From positions 8,095,501-8,159,500 of the forward strand of contig NC_044019.1 of NCBI RefSeq assembly GCF_900496995.4: DNA of 64,000 nt. The letters are read 5' to 3'. The DNA comes from Aquila chrysaetos chrysaetos. Its lineage: Eukaryota; Chordata; Aves; Accipitriformes; Accipitridae. Below are positions 24,501 to 39,500 of this stretch, one piece after another. Under the pieces are notes generated by a model that did not search any database, had not been told where the DNA came from, and saw only the letters and a program-made list of their open reading frames with translations. Every line of letters starts with the position of its first letter. Positions within the stretch are counted from its first letter, which is position 1. Position numbers and translations under genes: made by a program.

Positions 24501-27500
24501 TTTTACAAGAGAAATGGTCTAAAGGAACATAAATACAGTATTTTTGGACCACTGTGTAAGTAGTATGCATCTTGTATGCAAGTTTTGAAGAGTATCGTTT
24601 TAAGTAAAGTTCACCTTGCAGTGAAAGAACACCAAAACCAAAACACACACAAAAAACCCCAGAACTCAAAAACCCAACATCCCATTAGAAATATTTTGAG
24701 TATGAAAACAGCCCATTTTGTAACTCCCCATCCATTGTACAGGTAGCGAACAACAGTTCTGGGGTAGAGTGCCAGTCTCAATTCCCTACTCATTTCTCAT
24801 CATCTGTGAATATGCCCACTTTCTCTTGCAAGAAGTCAACTGATTTGGCTAATAAACATCAGTTTTATCCAGATACCGCATTCACTCCTTTCCCAGGACA
24901 TTCAGCTCATCTTAAGTAGAATAGAAACTATTTCAGTGCTTGATTGTATTCTGTCAAACAAGATGTTCTTTCAGCGTGGTCATTGTTGTCTTTGGAGCCT
25001 TACAAAGGCTGAAAGGAGCAGATTATGTGTAATTCAAAGTAAGGTTTATCCTTCTTTAGCCCAAGAAAAATGTTTCCTGGCATTGGAAGAACTGTCATCC
25101 CCACATATCGTCACGTTTCCAAAGGATAAATACTGTTGAGTATTGAAGTGCGGATTAGATGACTATTCTAGTCTGGCTGTTACTCAATTCCTATCTGTCT
25201 GCTAGTTCTGCTCAGTAATAGGGTTTCTACAGTTCTGCTCTCTATAGCTTCCTGTGGAGGTGATGTGGAGAGGGCAGTGCTGATCTCTTCTCCCTGGGAT
25301 CCAGTGACAGGATGCTTGGGAATGGTTCAAAGCTGCACCAGGGGAGGTTTAGAGTGGACGTTGGGAAACGTTTCTTTACCAAGAGGGTGGTCAAACACTT
25401 GAACAGGCTTCCTAGAGAGGTGGTCAATGCCCCAAGCGTGTCGGTGTTTGAACTGGTCAGGCAGTTGGACTAGATGATTGTTATAGATCCCTTCCAACTG
25501 AAATATTCTAATCTACCAGTTTCCCAGTCAGAACTTGCTTTTACTGTATGTAATTTCCACATCATTCCTGAAATATGCTTTAAAATTAGTGTCATCAGTT
25601 GATACCTTTGTTTCTCTGATAGTGAGGGTAGTTTAAGCAACAGATTGATAAACGGTTAAACATAGAAAACTGGTATTTGATATCTCTTAGAATGCTTGGC
25701 TAAATACCATCTGGGTTTTGCAGTTTGTTACTTCTTTTTATCAATTCTCATAAACTTTCACTTTCTGACACTTTGACCTGCTTGGACTCATTTTTAGTGA
25801 AGAAAAACTCTAGTGTGGGATGTCCTCTCACCTCTTCTCTGATCCAGAGAATTCATTTAATGATACTGTTATGGTCACATTCTCCTTGCTAATCAGCCTT
25901 GTTAATTCTCTGGAAGGCTTCTTTTCTCACATGTAAGCCTTTAATGGTTCATTGGGCAGTGTAAGCATACCTTTTCTCAGTTAAACTTACTGAACTAGTG
26001 ATCATTAACAACTAGTCCACTTGCAGGTCTTATTTTAAGGTCACTTGCAGAATGCTGACCTGTAGAGAGCAGAAGACATTCAGGCAGTGGGGACTGTGAT
26101 ACACAATCTGGAAGGTACAGAACAGCTTCTTGTTTCTCTTTTTCAAATGCAAGCACTTGTGCTGGAGCCAAGTTCTGATGTGAGCTCATTTGTCTTGGAG
26201 CAGTGCTAAGCCTGGCCTGGCTGTGTCCGTATGTGCTTTGCGGAGAGGAGACTCTGTTGACCTCAAGTAATTGTCCGTCCTTTAGAACCGTGTAGGAAAA
26301 TTAGTTTAGTGGATATTTTAGCACATTAGTTAGTGGGAGAGGACTTTTTTGTTTTTTTAATCTTGGAAATAAGAGGGGAAAAAACTGCTCTCCTCTGATA
26401 GCACGGTACCAGCTCTCTAACAAACTTTCTTCTAGTAGATTTTTGCAAGAGATTTCCTTTTAATGTTTTACTTCCTTGATGCATGACGTGAGGGGTCTGA
26501 TGGGCAGAGCATGTGAGGGGTTGTTGATACTTCCAAATACAGCCATTACTTCAGATCTTTGGTGACTCTGGAACTATTTAATTTTGGATATAAAACTGGA
26601 AAATCTTTCTACTTTTTTCATTAAAAGGCTTTTCAAGAATCTAACTTCAGCAGCATAAGCTGTGACATTGATTTAATCTGTTCCAAAGAGTTTTTCTACC
26701 AGAAATTATTTCTGACAGTTTGTTTTGATGGTATCATAATCAGTATTTACAGCCTTAACTGTGTTCAGTGTTTTGCAGGCATAGGTAGATAGGGGACATA
26801 CTGTCCACAAAGGATTCTCAGTCCAAAAGAAGCCAGAGAATAGATAAATTTTCCAAACACCTTAATTTATAGCTGAAGGCACTATCTTGTGCTGCTGCTG
26901 GGCTTTTTTTCTGTGTTCAAAATAAAGTTGAAGGTAAAAGCAGAGTAAAAATAACCGCAAGGGTGAAACTAAAAGTAGAGGAGTTAATGAAAAATCAGAG
27001 ATTGTATATGTCAAAAGGTGACCATCAGACAGTCAGGATTCAGTTTACAGAAGAGGAAAGTGGTTGTTCTAGAGCACCTCGGAGCTTTCCCGTGACCTAG
27101 CAGGTACATTGAGGATGTTGCTAAAATTATTTTAGGACAGGCTGACCATTGAGTATGCAGGAAGAGATCACTGAAAAGAAAAGCAGAGGCCAGACTGAGT
27201 AAGTGAGTAGACTTGCTCATAGAGTTAATTTGTTGAAAGGTTTACCTATTTAGAAGGAAAAAAAAAAAAAAAGGTGAGGGAAGCAACTTTTGTTTGATCA
27301 AAGTAAGGCAGGCTTTGTGAAAATTATCAAAACTTGTGTTGCAGAGTAACTAGAACTTGGCAATTTCAGTGCAATGGAGAAAAAACAGTTTGTCAGTGCT
27401 CAGGGGCAGAAAGAGGCAACACTGAGAAGTGGACATGAATCCATGAATGAAACCTGTTTTTTAATGAAAAATGAGCACTGAGATCCAAGGGGAGCATGTG

Positions 27501-30500
27501 AAGAGACAGCAATACTTAGGTGTAGCCTGGCTATATGATCCTAGAGCAATGTTTAAGAGGAGGCGGTCCCCTAGCTGTACTGGAGTGACTGGAAGAGACA
27601 GTCCTGTAGAACTCACCAGGTGGATTGTGTATCTTCATTGGAAGCATTTTTACTTGCTGGTCTTTCTCTCACACCAGTGTAATCCCACTTCTAGGAAGCA
27701 GTCACCATTTTAGCAGTTTGCCCTCGAGCTTTGCATCCTCTGCTTTTGCTGCTGCTGTTTGCTCATCCAAAAGAATAAGAATCAATTATCAGCCATATCC
27801 ATCTTATCCACAGTCTTAGAGAAGGGCTTGATAAGAAAACTTGTGAAGGTCCCTACTGGTGTATTCAAGAAGGGCCAGAGAGATCTGAGCAGGCTAGTAT
27901 AATGGATTTGGAGCATGAATGGAAAAGACTTGTGCAATACTTGAGAAAGAAATGAAGTAGAAATAATAGAGGACTGTGTTCTTGAATGAAGTTATCTAGG
28001 AGAGCACATGTATAGTAACCAGCTGACCTGAGGACACAGAAGAAACCTTCAAGTTGTAAGGCACATCCCAGAAACCTGAACATCTCTATTTAAACCCCTC
28101 AAATAACTTCAATTACAAGTGACCTTTCTTTCTTCTCCAGCCATGCTGAGAATGTCACTACCCATTGTCACTGTTCCTTTGGCTTGCTCTGTGCAGTGAG
28201 CAAAGCAGTAAATAGGAATGTGATCTCCTCTGTGGTTGCTCTTCAGAAGGGCAGCAGTGTAGCTGAGAACTGGGTCACTGTTACTGCCTAGAAAGTTGGT
28301 CCAGCCATAGAGACAAGCAGCAGTGCTATTATCAGTGAAGAAGTACTAGAGATGCAAATTTTTAGATATCTGAGCAGAAAAGATCATTTGCTGTCAACAG
28401 CCAAAGATCCTATGTAGTGAAGGGCACCATATTGATACCACAGTGGTGTCCTGGTTGTGAGCACTGTAAATACCAAATATGTTTTTGATGCTGCTAATAC
28501 TCATGGGTTCTCCCACATATTAGGATTGTTTTGCTGCGCATTGCTGAGTCCCACATGCCTCTGTGCTCCCTTTACCGAAGTGGGAATAACACTGTCTGAG
28601 TGGTGAATCTGCTTCACAGGAGGTGAGCAGGGATGGAGTTATAGGCCTGGGGGAGCTGAGCTGCTGTTTGTTTGAGAATTTGGTGAAGAAGGATTGTCCT
28701 GTCGTAGGGTAGGGGTCCCTCTGCCATCTAATACTGTAGTGTCTTCCATGTTACCTGTGTTGATAGGAAAGTTTGATTATAGGGTGAGTGTGGAGGAACA
28801 CTGGCTATTGGTCAACTTTTTTTATAATACTACAGGTGTGTGTGGAGCCCCTTTCAGGTTTTTTGCAATTACCAGTCCTAGAGGGGAAGGATGGTAGAAG
28901 TTTCCATTCCTCTCAGCAGCTAAGGGTAGAAAACTACTGTTTTGAAGGTAACGTGAGAAAACAGAGCCCTTCAGCAGGCCCTTAAGCAAACAGTCCCAGC
29001 GTATCCCCTTCTCCAGTTGTTAGCCTCTTTCTGGTGTTGTATCATGTTCTCTTAGGAGCTGCTCTGTTCATTTTGTAAATTAGCTATTTTTCACCTGGAA
29101 AAGTAAAGCTTGAAATGCTTTGTGTCCTGTTAGCTTAACTCTTATTGTAAAAAATCATGTTTTATCTGTTATCAGAAGGAATCTGCAGGGAGGGAAAGAA
29201 AATTACGGTATTTTCGTATTTTCCCCAAAATAATTCTGCTTACGTTTGTGTAGGTTTGGTCTGTAGCTCTAATAGAGCATTATCTCTAACACTAACAAAC
29301 TTTTTATTGAATGTTTTGATACTATATTTTCCTTTTGTTATTTTCCAGGGCAGGGAAACCACCACCTGGCTTACATCTGGATGTAGTCAAAGGAGACAAA
29401 CTCATTGAGGTATGAAAATAGGTTTTCTATGTATTGGTGTATTGTATACATAGGCACCAGCATTAGAACATTTCCCAGCATTTGCCACATTTACTCATAA
29501 GTATTTCCTTTCTCTCTCATATTTATTATTTTCAAACCAGTTTGTTTTACTCTGAAACTTTAGAATGAAGTCAATTTTCCCTTGCTTGTATTCTAAGGCT
29601 GTCTCATGCTATGCAGTTCTTTCATCAGTTATCTTCTAATTAGATGCACTATTTGAAGGGATACAAAACTGCAGTGCTCAGCTAGCAAACAATGGCATTT
29701 TGATTCCTGAACATTAAACCTGTCCTAGTAAAAGAGAGAAGAAATAAAATGTTTGTAAGGGAAGCTCAATACTTTGCAGAGCCTTATTTCTTCCAAACTT
29801 AATTTTGGATCAAAGTTGACATTTTGTTTCCTACAAGGTACTTACATATGAGGTATCAGACTGCAGCCAGAAGGCACCTTGTGTTAGGAACTTCAGGAGC
29901 AGAAACTCTAGTAACATGGGGAAAGAAATCTCAAATACAAAAGAGTAAGAGTAAAAAAAAAACCTCTTCACTTTGTACTGCTTGAGATACTTGTCTGGTC
30001 AGTTTATTTTTTTATTTTGTGTTAGAGTAAGGTTAACTAGGCATCCTGTATTTTATAGGATTGTTGCCCTGTCCTACAGTATGATTTTTCATCCCATGTT
30101 CTAAATCTGTGAACAGTGTTGTGATTAGCACAGATACAATGAGTTATTTTTATTACAGCAAAGGAATTTGTCTGATACACACCACTTCATTTGCTGTTTC
30201 ATTTTTTGTCTTATATTGCGCTGAAAGTAGTAAATAAAGGCTCTCTAACATGTTTGACAGAGGGGACCCAAGCCAGTGAATGTACTTTAGCTGTGGAGAA
30301 ACTCCTAACTTGCAATCAACTGAAACAGAGAACTGTTTCTGGGCAGCAAAAGTTTGCAAAGTTGAGCCAACTTTTCTGAACAGAAACTTGGAAAATTAAG
30401 AGCTCTGTGTTAGATCAAGAAAGATTTAGGTAGCTTAAAATCTTGGCTGGTTTTTGATGTATGTGTTTTGGGTTTGTGTGGTGGGGTTTTGGTAGCAGGG

Positions 30501-33500
30501 GAGGGGCTGCAAGGGTGACTCCTGTGAGAAGCTGCTAGAAGCTTCCCTGGCTCCAAGTCAGACCCAAGGCTGAGCCTATCAGTGACAGCAGTAGTGCCTC
30601 TGGGAGAACATATTTAAGAAGGGAAACATGCAGCAGAGGGGGGAAGATGGGAATGTGAGAGAAACCCCTGTGCAGATACTGAGGTCAGTGAGGAAGGAGG
30701 GGAGGAGGAGCGGGGGAGGAGGGGATGCCCCTGCAGCCCCTGGGGAGAGCAGGCGGCAGGCTGTCCCCCCCCAGCCCAGGGAGGGCAGCGGGGGAGCAGA
30801 TGCCCGCCTGCAGCCCGGGGAGAGAGGAGCCCGCGCCGGAGCAGGTGGGTGCCCCCCAAGATGGCCGCGACTCCACGGGAAAGCCCGCGCTGGAGCAGGC
30901 TGTGACTGAAGATCGGCCCGCGGAAAGGACCCATGCTGGAGAAGTTCATGGAGAACTGTCTCCCGTGGGAGGGACCCCACACTGGGGCAGGGGACAAGCA
31001 AGGAGTCCTCCCGCTGAGAAGGAAGGAGTGGCAGAGACAATGTATGATGAACAACCACAACCCACATTCCCTGTCCCCCTGTGCTGCTGAGGGGGAGGAG
31101 GTGGAGAAAATCGGGAGTGGAGTTGAGCTTGGGAAGGAGGGACGCATGGGGGATGGTGTTCTAAGATTTGGTTTTACTTCTCATTATCCTTGTTTTGATT
31201 TGATTGGTAGTAAATTAAATTGATTGTGTTTTTTCCCCAAGTTGAGTGTGGGTTTTGCCTGTAACTGTAAGTGGTGAGTGATCCCTCCCCGTCCTTGTCT
31301 CAACACACGAGCATTTCTTTGTATTTTCTCCTGCTCATCCCACCAGGACCAGGGGGCAAGGAGTGAGCGAGCAGCTTCATGGTGCTTTGTTGCCAGCTGA
31401 GCTTAAACCATGAGCGTATGCTATCACAGGAGCATCAGACAGTATTAAGTGTTCTTTCTGGTGTCTAGCAGGAGAGTTTTACTGTTTAGAATTTGGTTAA
31501 GCTACCAGAATATGCTTTGCATAGGAAAGCAGATAGAGATGTTACAAACAGGTATCTCACAAATCAACTTGTATTTTCCCAGGCCAGAAACCAGTAAAAT
31601 GAGGCTTTTCTTTATAGTCCATTACTGTTGGGTTTACAGACTGTTTTGAGAGTGCACTCTTATCCTGGATTTAAAGGCACAGAAAATTGGCAAAGCCAGT
31701 CTTGACTTAAGAGATCTTTGTTCAGCCTTAATTTGAAAGGAGTTAGGTACTAACACACATTTACTGCATCCTCAAAGTGGCTCATTAGTTCATACAAGAC
31801 ATGACTGAGTTGGTTCATTCCTGCTACTCAGACTATGTTGGAGCTATCCTTCACTGGCTCTTTCTAGGCACTAGAGCTTTCAGATCCTTTGTGTTGTGTT
31901 TGTCTTCAAACCATGGACCATGTATTCTGCTTCTTTTGGTACTGTTACATGTTCAGAATCATTTTCAGAGGTCAGAGAGCTGTAGTAAGACTGTTTCTCA
32001 GCTCAGCCTTCTCATTGCCATTCTAGCAGTAGCATCTGGGGTGAGGATTGTACTTGGCAGTGAGTGTTCCAGTATTTCTTTCAGGCCACATAATGAGATT
32101 CAGTGAGCAAAGCCAAATGGCAGTGACTGGGTTTTTGGTATGTGGCAGGTGGCCAAGCATAATGCAGCCTTCCCACCTGGGAGGCTTATTCTCTGAGATG
32201 AGTTTTTTTCTTGTCATGGTTCTTTTGGATTTTTGAGTCTGGAGAGAGAGCTTTAGGGTGAAAGAGTTTATATGGAGCTCTCTGCTCAATTAATCCCCGG
32301 GTGCTAGGCAAATGACTGTCATGGGAGTCCTGGTCAGGACTGAAAAAAAAAGCAGCAAAATGCCATATGGAAGCTGAGGATGCACCACTGGTTTTTGCAA
32401 TGGATGAGCAAATTTTGTGTCGATAAATTGACAGTCAGGAAAATCACCCTGGTGGTGTCAGACTCTGAGGCTGTGCTGCCCAAAGCTTTTGGGCCTACAG
32501 GAGGTCCCAAGTTGTCTTTGTAAGCCTGGGGTCTCTGTCTGTATTGGGAAAGTGGGTGGTACAAACATCCCGATTCCCTCTTCCTACAATCAACTCTCTT
32601 GACAACCTAAAAAAGGTTCTTTTTGCTGCCGTGCAGAGTACTGTTAACAGGCATTGCTAGTCTGCTATTCAAGTACTCCGAGGTTCAGTAGAGGATGTGG
32701 TTGCACAAAGGTTACGGAATGACTGCAGAGTTTGTGTTTTACCTCCTGAATATCTGATGTTGACTATCAATGTTACTGAGATCAGTGAGGTACAGCTTGC
32801 CTGCCATTCAGTGTGCAATATGTGTGCTGAAGCTGTGGCAAGCAGTGACCAGGCGCAGGCACCTATGTGTGTAGCACAGAGGTCTGCCTTGCTGTTGTAC
32901 TTCGGTCTGCTGAAGTAAGAATTGGAAGAGCTGGCTTGGTGGGCAAGTTCTAGCAGACTGTTCCATGTAGCATGCATGCCTGCTTGTGGCCTTGCACTCT
33001 GTGTAATACATAGGTCATGATTTAAGTCCTCTAGACTGTAGTGGTTATGTGAAACAATGTACTGTGTGTATGTATGGGAACTGTGCAACAAATTAACAGC
33101 ATTTGAATGTGATCCACCTGTTTCACTGTTAGGTACATGTGGCAAATAGTTCTTCAGTTTTGTCTTTTATGGTAGACAGCAGTAACCAAGAAAGAACTTC
33201 TTAAAACTTGTGGATTACTGAGCACTTGATACTAACCAAGCCATCTGTATCCCAGGTCTTGTACAGGGGTCTGAGGTACACCTTGTGATTGCTGGGTCTG
33301 AAAAGTGCAACATTAAAACAAGCCCTGAAGTGTTTAAGCTCAGCGTATAAAGGATGACACTGGGTTATAACTCAGAGGCACAGAAAATTTTGGAAACATT
33401 ATCTTGAAGTAAAGGCAATAAAATTATTTTCTCTGATGATTTGTTGCAATATTTCTGGTTTATGAATTTATGTCTTTGCAAAATCTCTTGAAATGTTATC

Positions 33501-36500
33501 AAATGAGAATGGTATTGTTTTGTGTGTAACAGGTGCAAATGAAAACTTACAGGACACTTTTGGTTTCAGCTGTGGACAAGAATGAGAAATTGTTTGACCA
33601 ATTTTTATGGTACTTGAAATTGTGAGAACTTCTTGCAGACCTGAGCACTGAAATGTGGAGTAATGAATCAGCTGCAGATCCACTTGTTTGTATCAGAGTT
33701 GTGTTTACACAGGATTATTTTTTTTCAAATACATAAGAATAAAAGGAGAAGTTAGTGCTCATCTTACAAAGTGGAATCATAGAATTCATTAGTACAAAGG
33801 TATTGAATTTGGGAAGACTCAGAGCGCTGAACTGAATGAGTAAAGTATTGCATAACATTGGACATAAATCCATTACTATGAAGTTGAACCCCAGAAAACC
33901 TAACCAGCATTTCTCAAAAGATGTAACAAATACTGTGGTATTCACAGATCAATAGCTGGATGAAACAATGGTAATCTTAAGGGAAAAACATCAGTGAGAC
34001 TAATGGAATGATAGCTGTTGATAAAGGCTTGCAGAGAAAAGCGTAACAAAAGTACACTAGCATGAAGGATGTACAGGGAAGAGATTCACTGATCTATATA
34101 CAGGTGAAATAAAAAAAAAAGCAAAATAATATTCAACCAGAAAGGTCGGAGGAAACCATGTACTAGTTTAAGCTCTTTATCAGTGGTTTATACTTTCTGG
34201 TTAATTCTAAGAGGAGGATCTTGTGAAAACCAGCATTTGTAAAGAGACAGAAATGGATAATAAAGGAGCCAGGTGAAAGCAGAATCCAGTAGACTGTTTC
34301 AGTATATTGATTTCTTGGGTTTTTTATCTGAATTATACTGAGGCTTTGAGGTATGCTATTCCCTGCCAGACACAAATAGATTCAGAGGAGACACCCACAT
34401 GTTTTAAATGTCCCAACTGCAGGAAAATCACTTGCATTTTTGCATTTGTACCTCACTTGTCACCAGATAATGTACTTGAAGGTGAATTGCTAATTAAGCT
34501 GTGATTCCCGTCTTATCAAATGAGACGTGGACTCACAAAGAAGATTTTTTTTTTTTTTTTTTTTGTAGTTTAAGTATTCGCATTCTTGTGGATTTTCTGC
34601 CAGCCTATCACTGAGGGTACTGATGAAGTTGTCATTCTATCTAGCTGTTTGTTTTCACAGAACTTCTTGAAATTTAATATCTTGTAGTGCTGGTTGAAAT
34701 TGGCCAGTTGGTTGAGAAGTTACTTGGTTTCGCAGTGGGTGTTAGGAGCTGATAGATCACCTAAATCTTGTTATTTTAAGAAAGCAGGCCAAAATACATA
34801 AGTCAGTAGATTTCACAAAGCATTTATCCTCATGAAATCGTGCTTAAAATGTATGCCTTGAGTTAGCTGGGAATAAGACATTAGCAGAGTATTAGCTAAG
34901 GGACCAATTAATTGTAAAGTCGTCATGATGTATACTAGTATGGAGTTGAGTTGTTCAATTAATTCTTCTAGTGACCTAAAAGAGAGAATAAACATACAGA
35001 AATAAATCAAATACTTATTACTGAATACCAGATTATGAGAACTTGCAGCATGGGGGCTGACAAATGTTCAGCAGAACAATGAGAAATCCAACCTAGAAAA
35101 TTTAGAACACATCTGGGGGGAAAATCTGAAAAAAAATCAGTGGGGAAGTGACATCTGAATGCAGCAGTGCTAAAAGTCCTGAAGTTCATAATTGGTGGGC
35201 AGGTAAATAGATGTAACTTTGCAAGGTGACATGTAGTAGAAAATGAGGTCCGTGTCATTTTCATGCTTGCAGGTAAGGCAGAGGAATATAAATACTATGT
35301 CTTATCCAAGCTGCCTCCTTATTTTCTGTATGACTTGGTAGTGCCACAGAATAAGTAACTGTGTAGGTGCTCATTGTGTCAGTCTTTCTGATAGCTCAAA
35401 AAAAAACCCCAAACCAACTACCTGTAACTGATACATTGGCTCTTTCTAGCTGAGCATGTAGTTTATATAGGTGGCAAAACTGAGGAGCAAACAGCTGATT
35501 GACATGAATGCTGCTGCCAGAAAGGGAGGTCCTTCCTCATCACACAGTCCTAGTGCATATAATCCACTGCTTCACTAGAGCCAGCTGGGATACGCATCTG
35601 ACTGAAGGCAAACTGATTCAGTCCACTAAAACAGTAGAAGACTAATGCAGCAATAAAGTGCTTTGCAAGCTGAAAACTTTGCTGAGATGTGTGGCAGTGC
35701 AATTGAGGAGAGGATTGTATAGCTGGGAATGGAAGGAGGGAGAGGGGAGAAATCCTCATGCTCTAGCAGGTAAAATGTTAATTGAGCTCCCACCATCTCA
35801 TGAAAGCAATGCTTTCCTGAACTAAAGTCTTTTTCTCTGATGGAAAATGTATCATCAGCATTCCCTTGATCATGCTATTGAAACGTTGTGTGGGCTTTGG
35901 TAAAAGTTTCAAAAAGCAAGAGAAGCCATCTGTTAATGAATCTGTAATGCATTGCTCGCCTTTGACTTGTGCAGCTGAAAGCAAGAAAACACAGGTTGGA
36001 TTAAGATCTTGGAATACAGTAAGAAAGAAGGCTTGCACTGCTTAGGTACTTCAGCATTTAGGCACAAAGAGTTCCTTTCAACATTGTCTGTTAATAGAAA
36101 TAGGCTGTGTACACTGTAGGATTGTGTCAACATGTTCCTTTGCTTTTCAGAGATAGTTTATGTAACTGATATTACAGTATGTAAGATCTTTTTTGAAGAA
36201 GATATTAGAACTAGGATGAATTAAGAAGAAATGCCTAAAATTAATGGTTTACTTGAATAGACTAATATGGATTCATATCACAGGACATATTCAGCATAGT
36301 TTTACATCTTTGTTATAAAGGTCTGAAATCTCCTGTATGTCCATTTCTATACAGAAATATAATTTTGATGTTCTGTATCAGACTGGAGATCATTTAGCAT
36401 AGATTTCTGGTTTAGACATGGCCGAAGGTCATCTGCATTGAGGAGTGTGTAAAAATCATTGGGAGCAGATGCGAGAGAGAATCTCTTGTATGAGACAGTC

Positions 36501-39500
36501 TCAAGCTTTGAAGAGTTATTATCCATCCCAGGCTGTCTTCTATTGCCTGTTAAAGAAGGGAATAACTGGGACTTTTCCATATTCAGCTGTTCTGATTTTA
36601 CAAAGAGAAGATTTGAGCTTCTGTATTTAACAGTGTCAGACAAACTGAAATACTGATTAGCTGTTGATGCTTTGTTTTGAATTTGCTGTTTATTCATGTT
36701 CTTGAATTTTTTCAGGAAGATCCAAAAGATTATAGGAGTCTAATGTGCTTCTCTGTCTGATATTCTACCTCAGAAACTCATCATTGATGAGAAGAAATAC
36801 TATCTCTTTGGGAGAAATCCTGATCTGTGCGATTTTACCATTGACCACCAGTCTTGCTCTCGGGTCCATGCTGCCTTGGTCTATCACAAACACCTCAAGA
36901 GGGTTTTCCTCATAGATCTAAACAGCAGTAAGTAGTGTGACATTTAACCAGACAGAAGTATGATATTTCAATGCTTAAACATTTCTGAATCTGAGACACT
37001 CTTTCCTTTTTGTTGTTGTTGTTGTTGTTGTTGTTTGCACTGTGTGGATAGTTCACTATAATCTGAATTAGCATCCTAGTGAAAGATTGGCAAGGGTTAG
37101 CAGCAAAGGACAATTTGCTCCAGTCAGCTTACATCTGCTTCACTTGGTGTTTAAAACAACATTTCTAGACTCTTAAGAGGCTAAGGGAGAGGAGGAAAGT
37201 GACTTGGCCTTCCCTTCGCAATTTTAATGAAGCTTTCTCTTCTGAGGGTGGTTTCCCAAGATATAAAACCTGACATACTGTTTTTTTCCACTGAGGGAAT
37301 AATTCCAGACATGCTACATTGGGACCTACAAGAATCCAGAAAGTAAATGGTGTTTGTCATTTATTTCCATGACTTTTTGAGGACTTCTGATGTGTGTTAT
37401 CATAGTTTGTGAGATGGTAGGTAAAATGTACATAGCTAATGTTTTCAGCAGTGCCTCAGTGACTTGTGTCTCGGAGCAACCATGTACAGTTTCTGAACTT
37501 CTCAAGAGTTGAACTCAAATACTGTGAGCCCAAGCTGATGATTAACAGACTATTTTGCATTTTGATGTTCTCAGCACATGGCACATTCTTGGGTCATATC
37601 CGTTTGGAACCTCACAAACCCCAACAGATACCCATTGACTCCACAGTTTCATTTGGCGCTTCTACACGGGCATATACTCTGCGAGAGAAGCCTCAGACAC
37701 TGCCATCAGCAGTTAAAGGAGATGAGAAAATGGGCGGTGAAGATGAAGAGCTCAAGGGCTTGCTGGGCCTGCCAGAGGAGGAGACAGAACTTGATGTGAG
37801 TACGATGACACATTGTACTTAGATGGCATTTCCAGCTAAACGGATAGCATTCCCCACTCATTTGCTTAGGTTCAGGTTCTTAATTTCTTGGCCTTGAAGA
37901 TAGCCTGAGGTGTCTTCTGCTGGCAGATACGCACAAACCATCTTGTTCTGCTATGAGAAGCCTGTGATCATGCTGCTTCCCAGAATCAGTGACCTAATAA
38001 TCCTGCTATTCCAATGGTCTTCTCACAAAGGCTTGCCAGGGAATACGTGTTCTCCAGCTAACATTACCCCAGGTCAGGGGTGATTTCCCACACTGTTCCC
38101 CATTGCAAGATAACAGTGACTGCTGCCCTGTTTCCTAAAGTTAGCTAGTGAAGAAGGAGAAAGCAGTGTATGTGGCATTCATAGGACTCTTGAGGTTGGA
38201 AGGGACCTCTTGGGATCACCTAGTCCAGCCCCCCTGCTCAAGCAGGGTCAGCTAGAGCAGGTTGCCCAGAATCGTGCTCAGTCAAGGTCTGAATATATCT
38301 GCAGACAGACTCCACAACCTTTCTGGGCAACCTGTTGCAGCACTGGAGCACTCTTTCTTCCTAGGGGTCTAAAGTTGAAGCTAAACAGTGTGCTGTGGTC
38401 TTTTGATACGCACAATCACATGATTAAATCAGACTTCATACACTAGTTGCTTAAACTATTTCATCTCCAAATTTATCCTTAGAACCTGACAGAGTTTAAT
38501 ACAGCCCACAATAAAAGAATTTCCACGCTAACCATTGAGGAAGGGAACTTGGATATTCAGAGACCAAAGAGAAAACGAAAGAACTCCAGAGTGACATTCA
38601 GTGATGATGATGAAATCATCAATCCAGGTAAGAAGTTTGCTTTAATCTTTAGTTGACGCCCTTAAGACCCTCTTTCCAGTATTCTCATACGGATTCCTCA
38701 TGGCTGCATATAGATAAGGAGAACAGAAGTTTGGCAGTCAGTATTTGGGATCTGCTATTTCAGAGAAGCTGCCATGTGTCTCGCTTAAGTCTTTGACCTC
38801 TCTGTTTCATCTCTTCTACCTGTAAAATAACTGCATGATTTGTGCAGGACAGGGATATCACACTCAGCCTCATTGTTCAAAATTCTATCAGATGTTGGAA
38901 AAATCTCATGGGTCAAAAGGAGGAAAGTGTTTTAAATTTTTTTGTCGTCTTGAGATTCTGAATGGGAACTGAACTGTTTGTTTTTCGTCTGTCCCTTAAT
39001 GCTTTCCTTACCTCTTGCCTAATGGATATCTGTCTCGAGCTCAGAGGTTTTCTGCTACTTGTCTACATATCCAAAACAAGTCATCCTCATTAAAAATGAT
39101 GCCTCTGAAGGTGTATCCAATTCCTAATTAGTCATTTTTCTCCCTTAGCTGTTTTATATTAATTGCATTCCTATTAATGATATTTTATATGGCTAATACT
39201 CCTATTAATAAGAGTAGCTTATTAATGAACATGCATTTGAAAATGCAGTCTGGAGCTAGTTTGATTTGGCAGTGTGTACCACCCAGAATAACCATTTTGA
39301 TTTATAAGGTTATGCAATTTAGTGCTCAGAACATCCTAATGTAAAAAGCAGTCATTCACATTACAAAAAAGATAGTTTTTTCAGACTTTCAGAGACTCTA
39401 CCTGAATTCTTCTGACTCCTCTTTCAAGGTCCCTCAAGGACTTCTGGGGCTAGCTGTTGTGCCTTTGAGCACATGCAGTGCCTTGTCAGCAGCAGCTCTT

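Larger units (their letters stand above)
15165..29348 (+). other. PPP1R8: PPP1R8 intron 1
   Basis: This 14-kb intron contains the CpG-island flank, CR1 pieces listed separately (15753-15866, 17934-19024, 25262-25512, possibly 16735-16850), an A-rich tract at 17217-17281, the candidate scaRNA near 19.73-19.90 kb, and poly-T runs near 23190-23220. I see no further exon; the many short open frames lack homology and splice logic. Confidence 0.7.

Noticed and set aside
30579-31147. Long overlapping open frames on both strands (up to 177 codons)
   Set aside because: They lie wholly within the GC-rich solo LTR, have no recognisable domain and are explained by base composition and LTR internal repeats.
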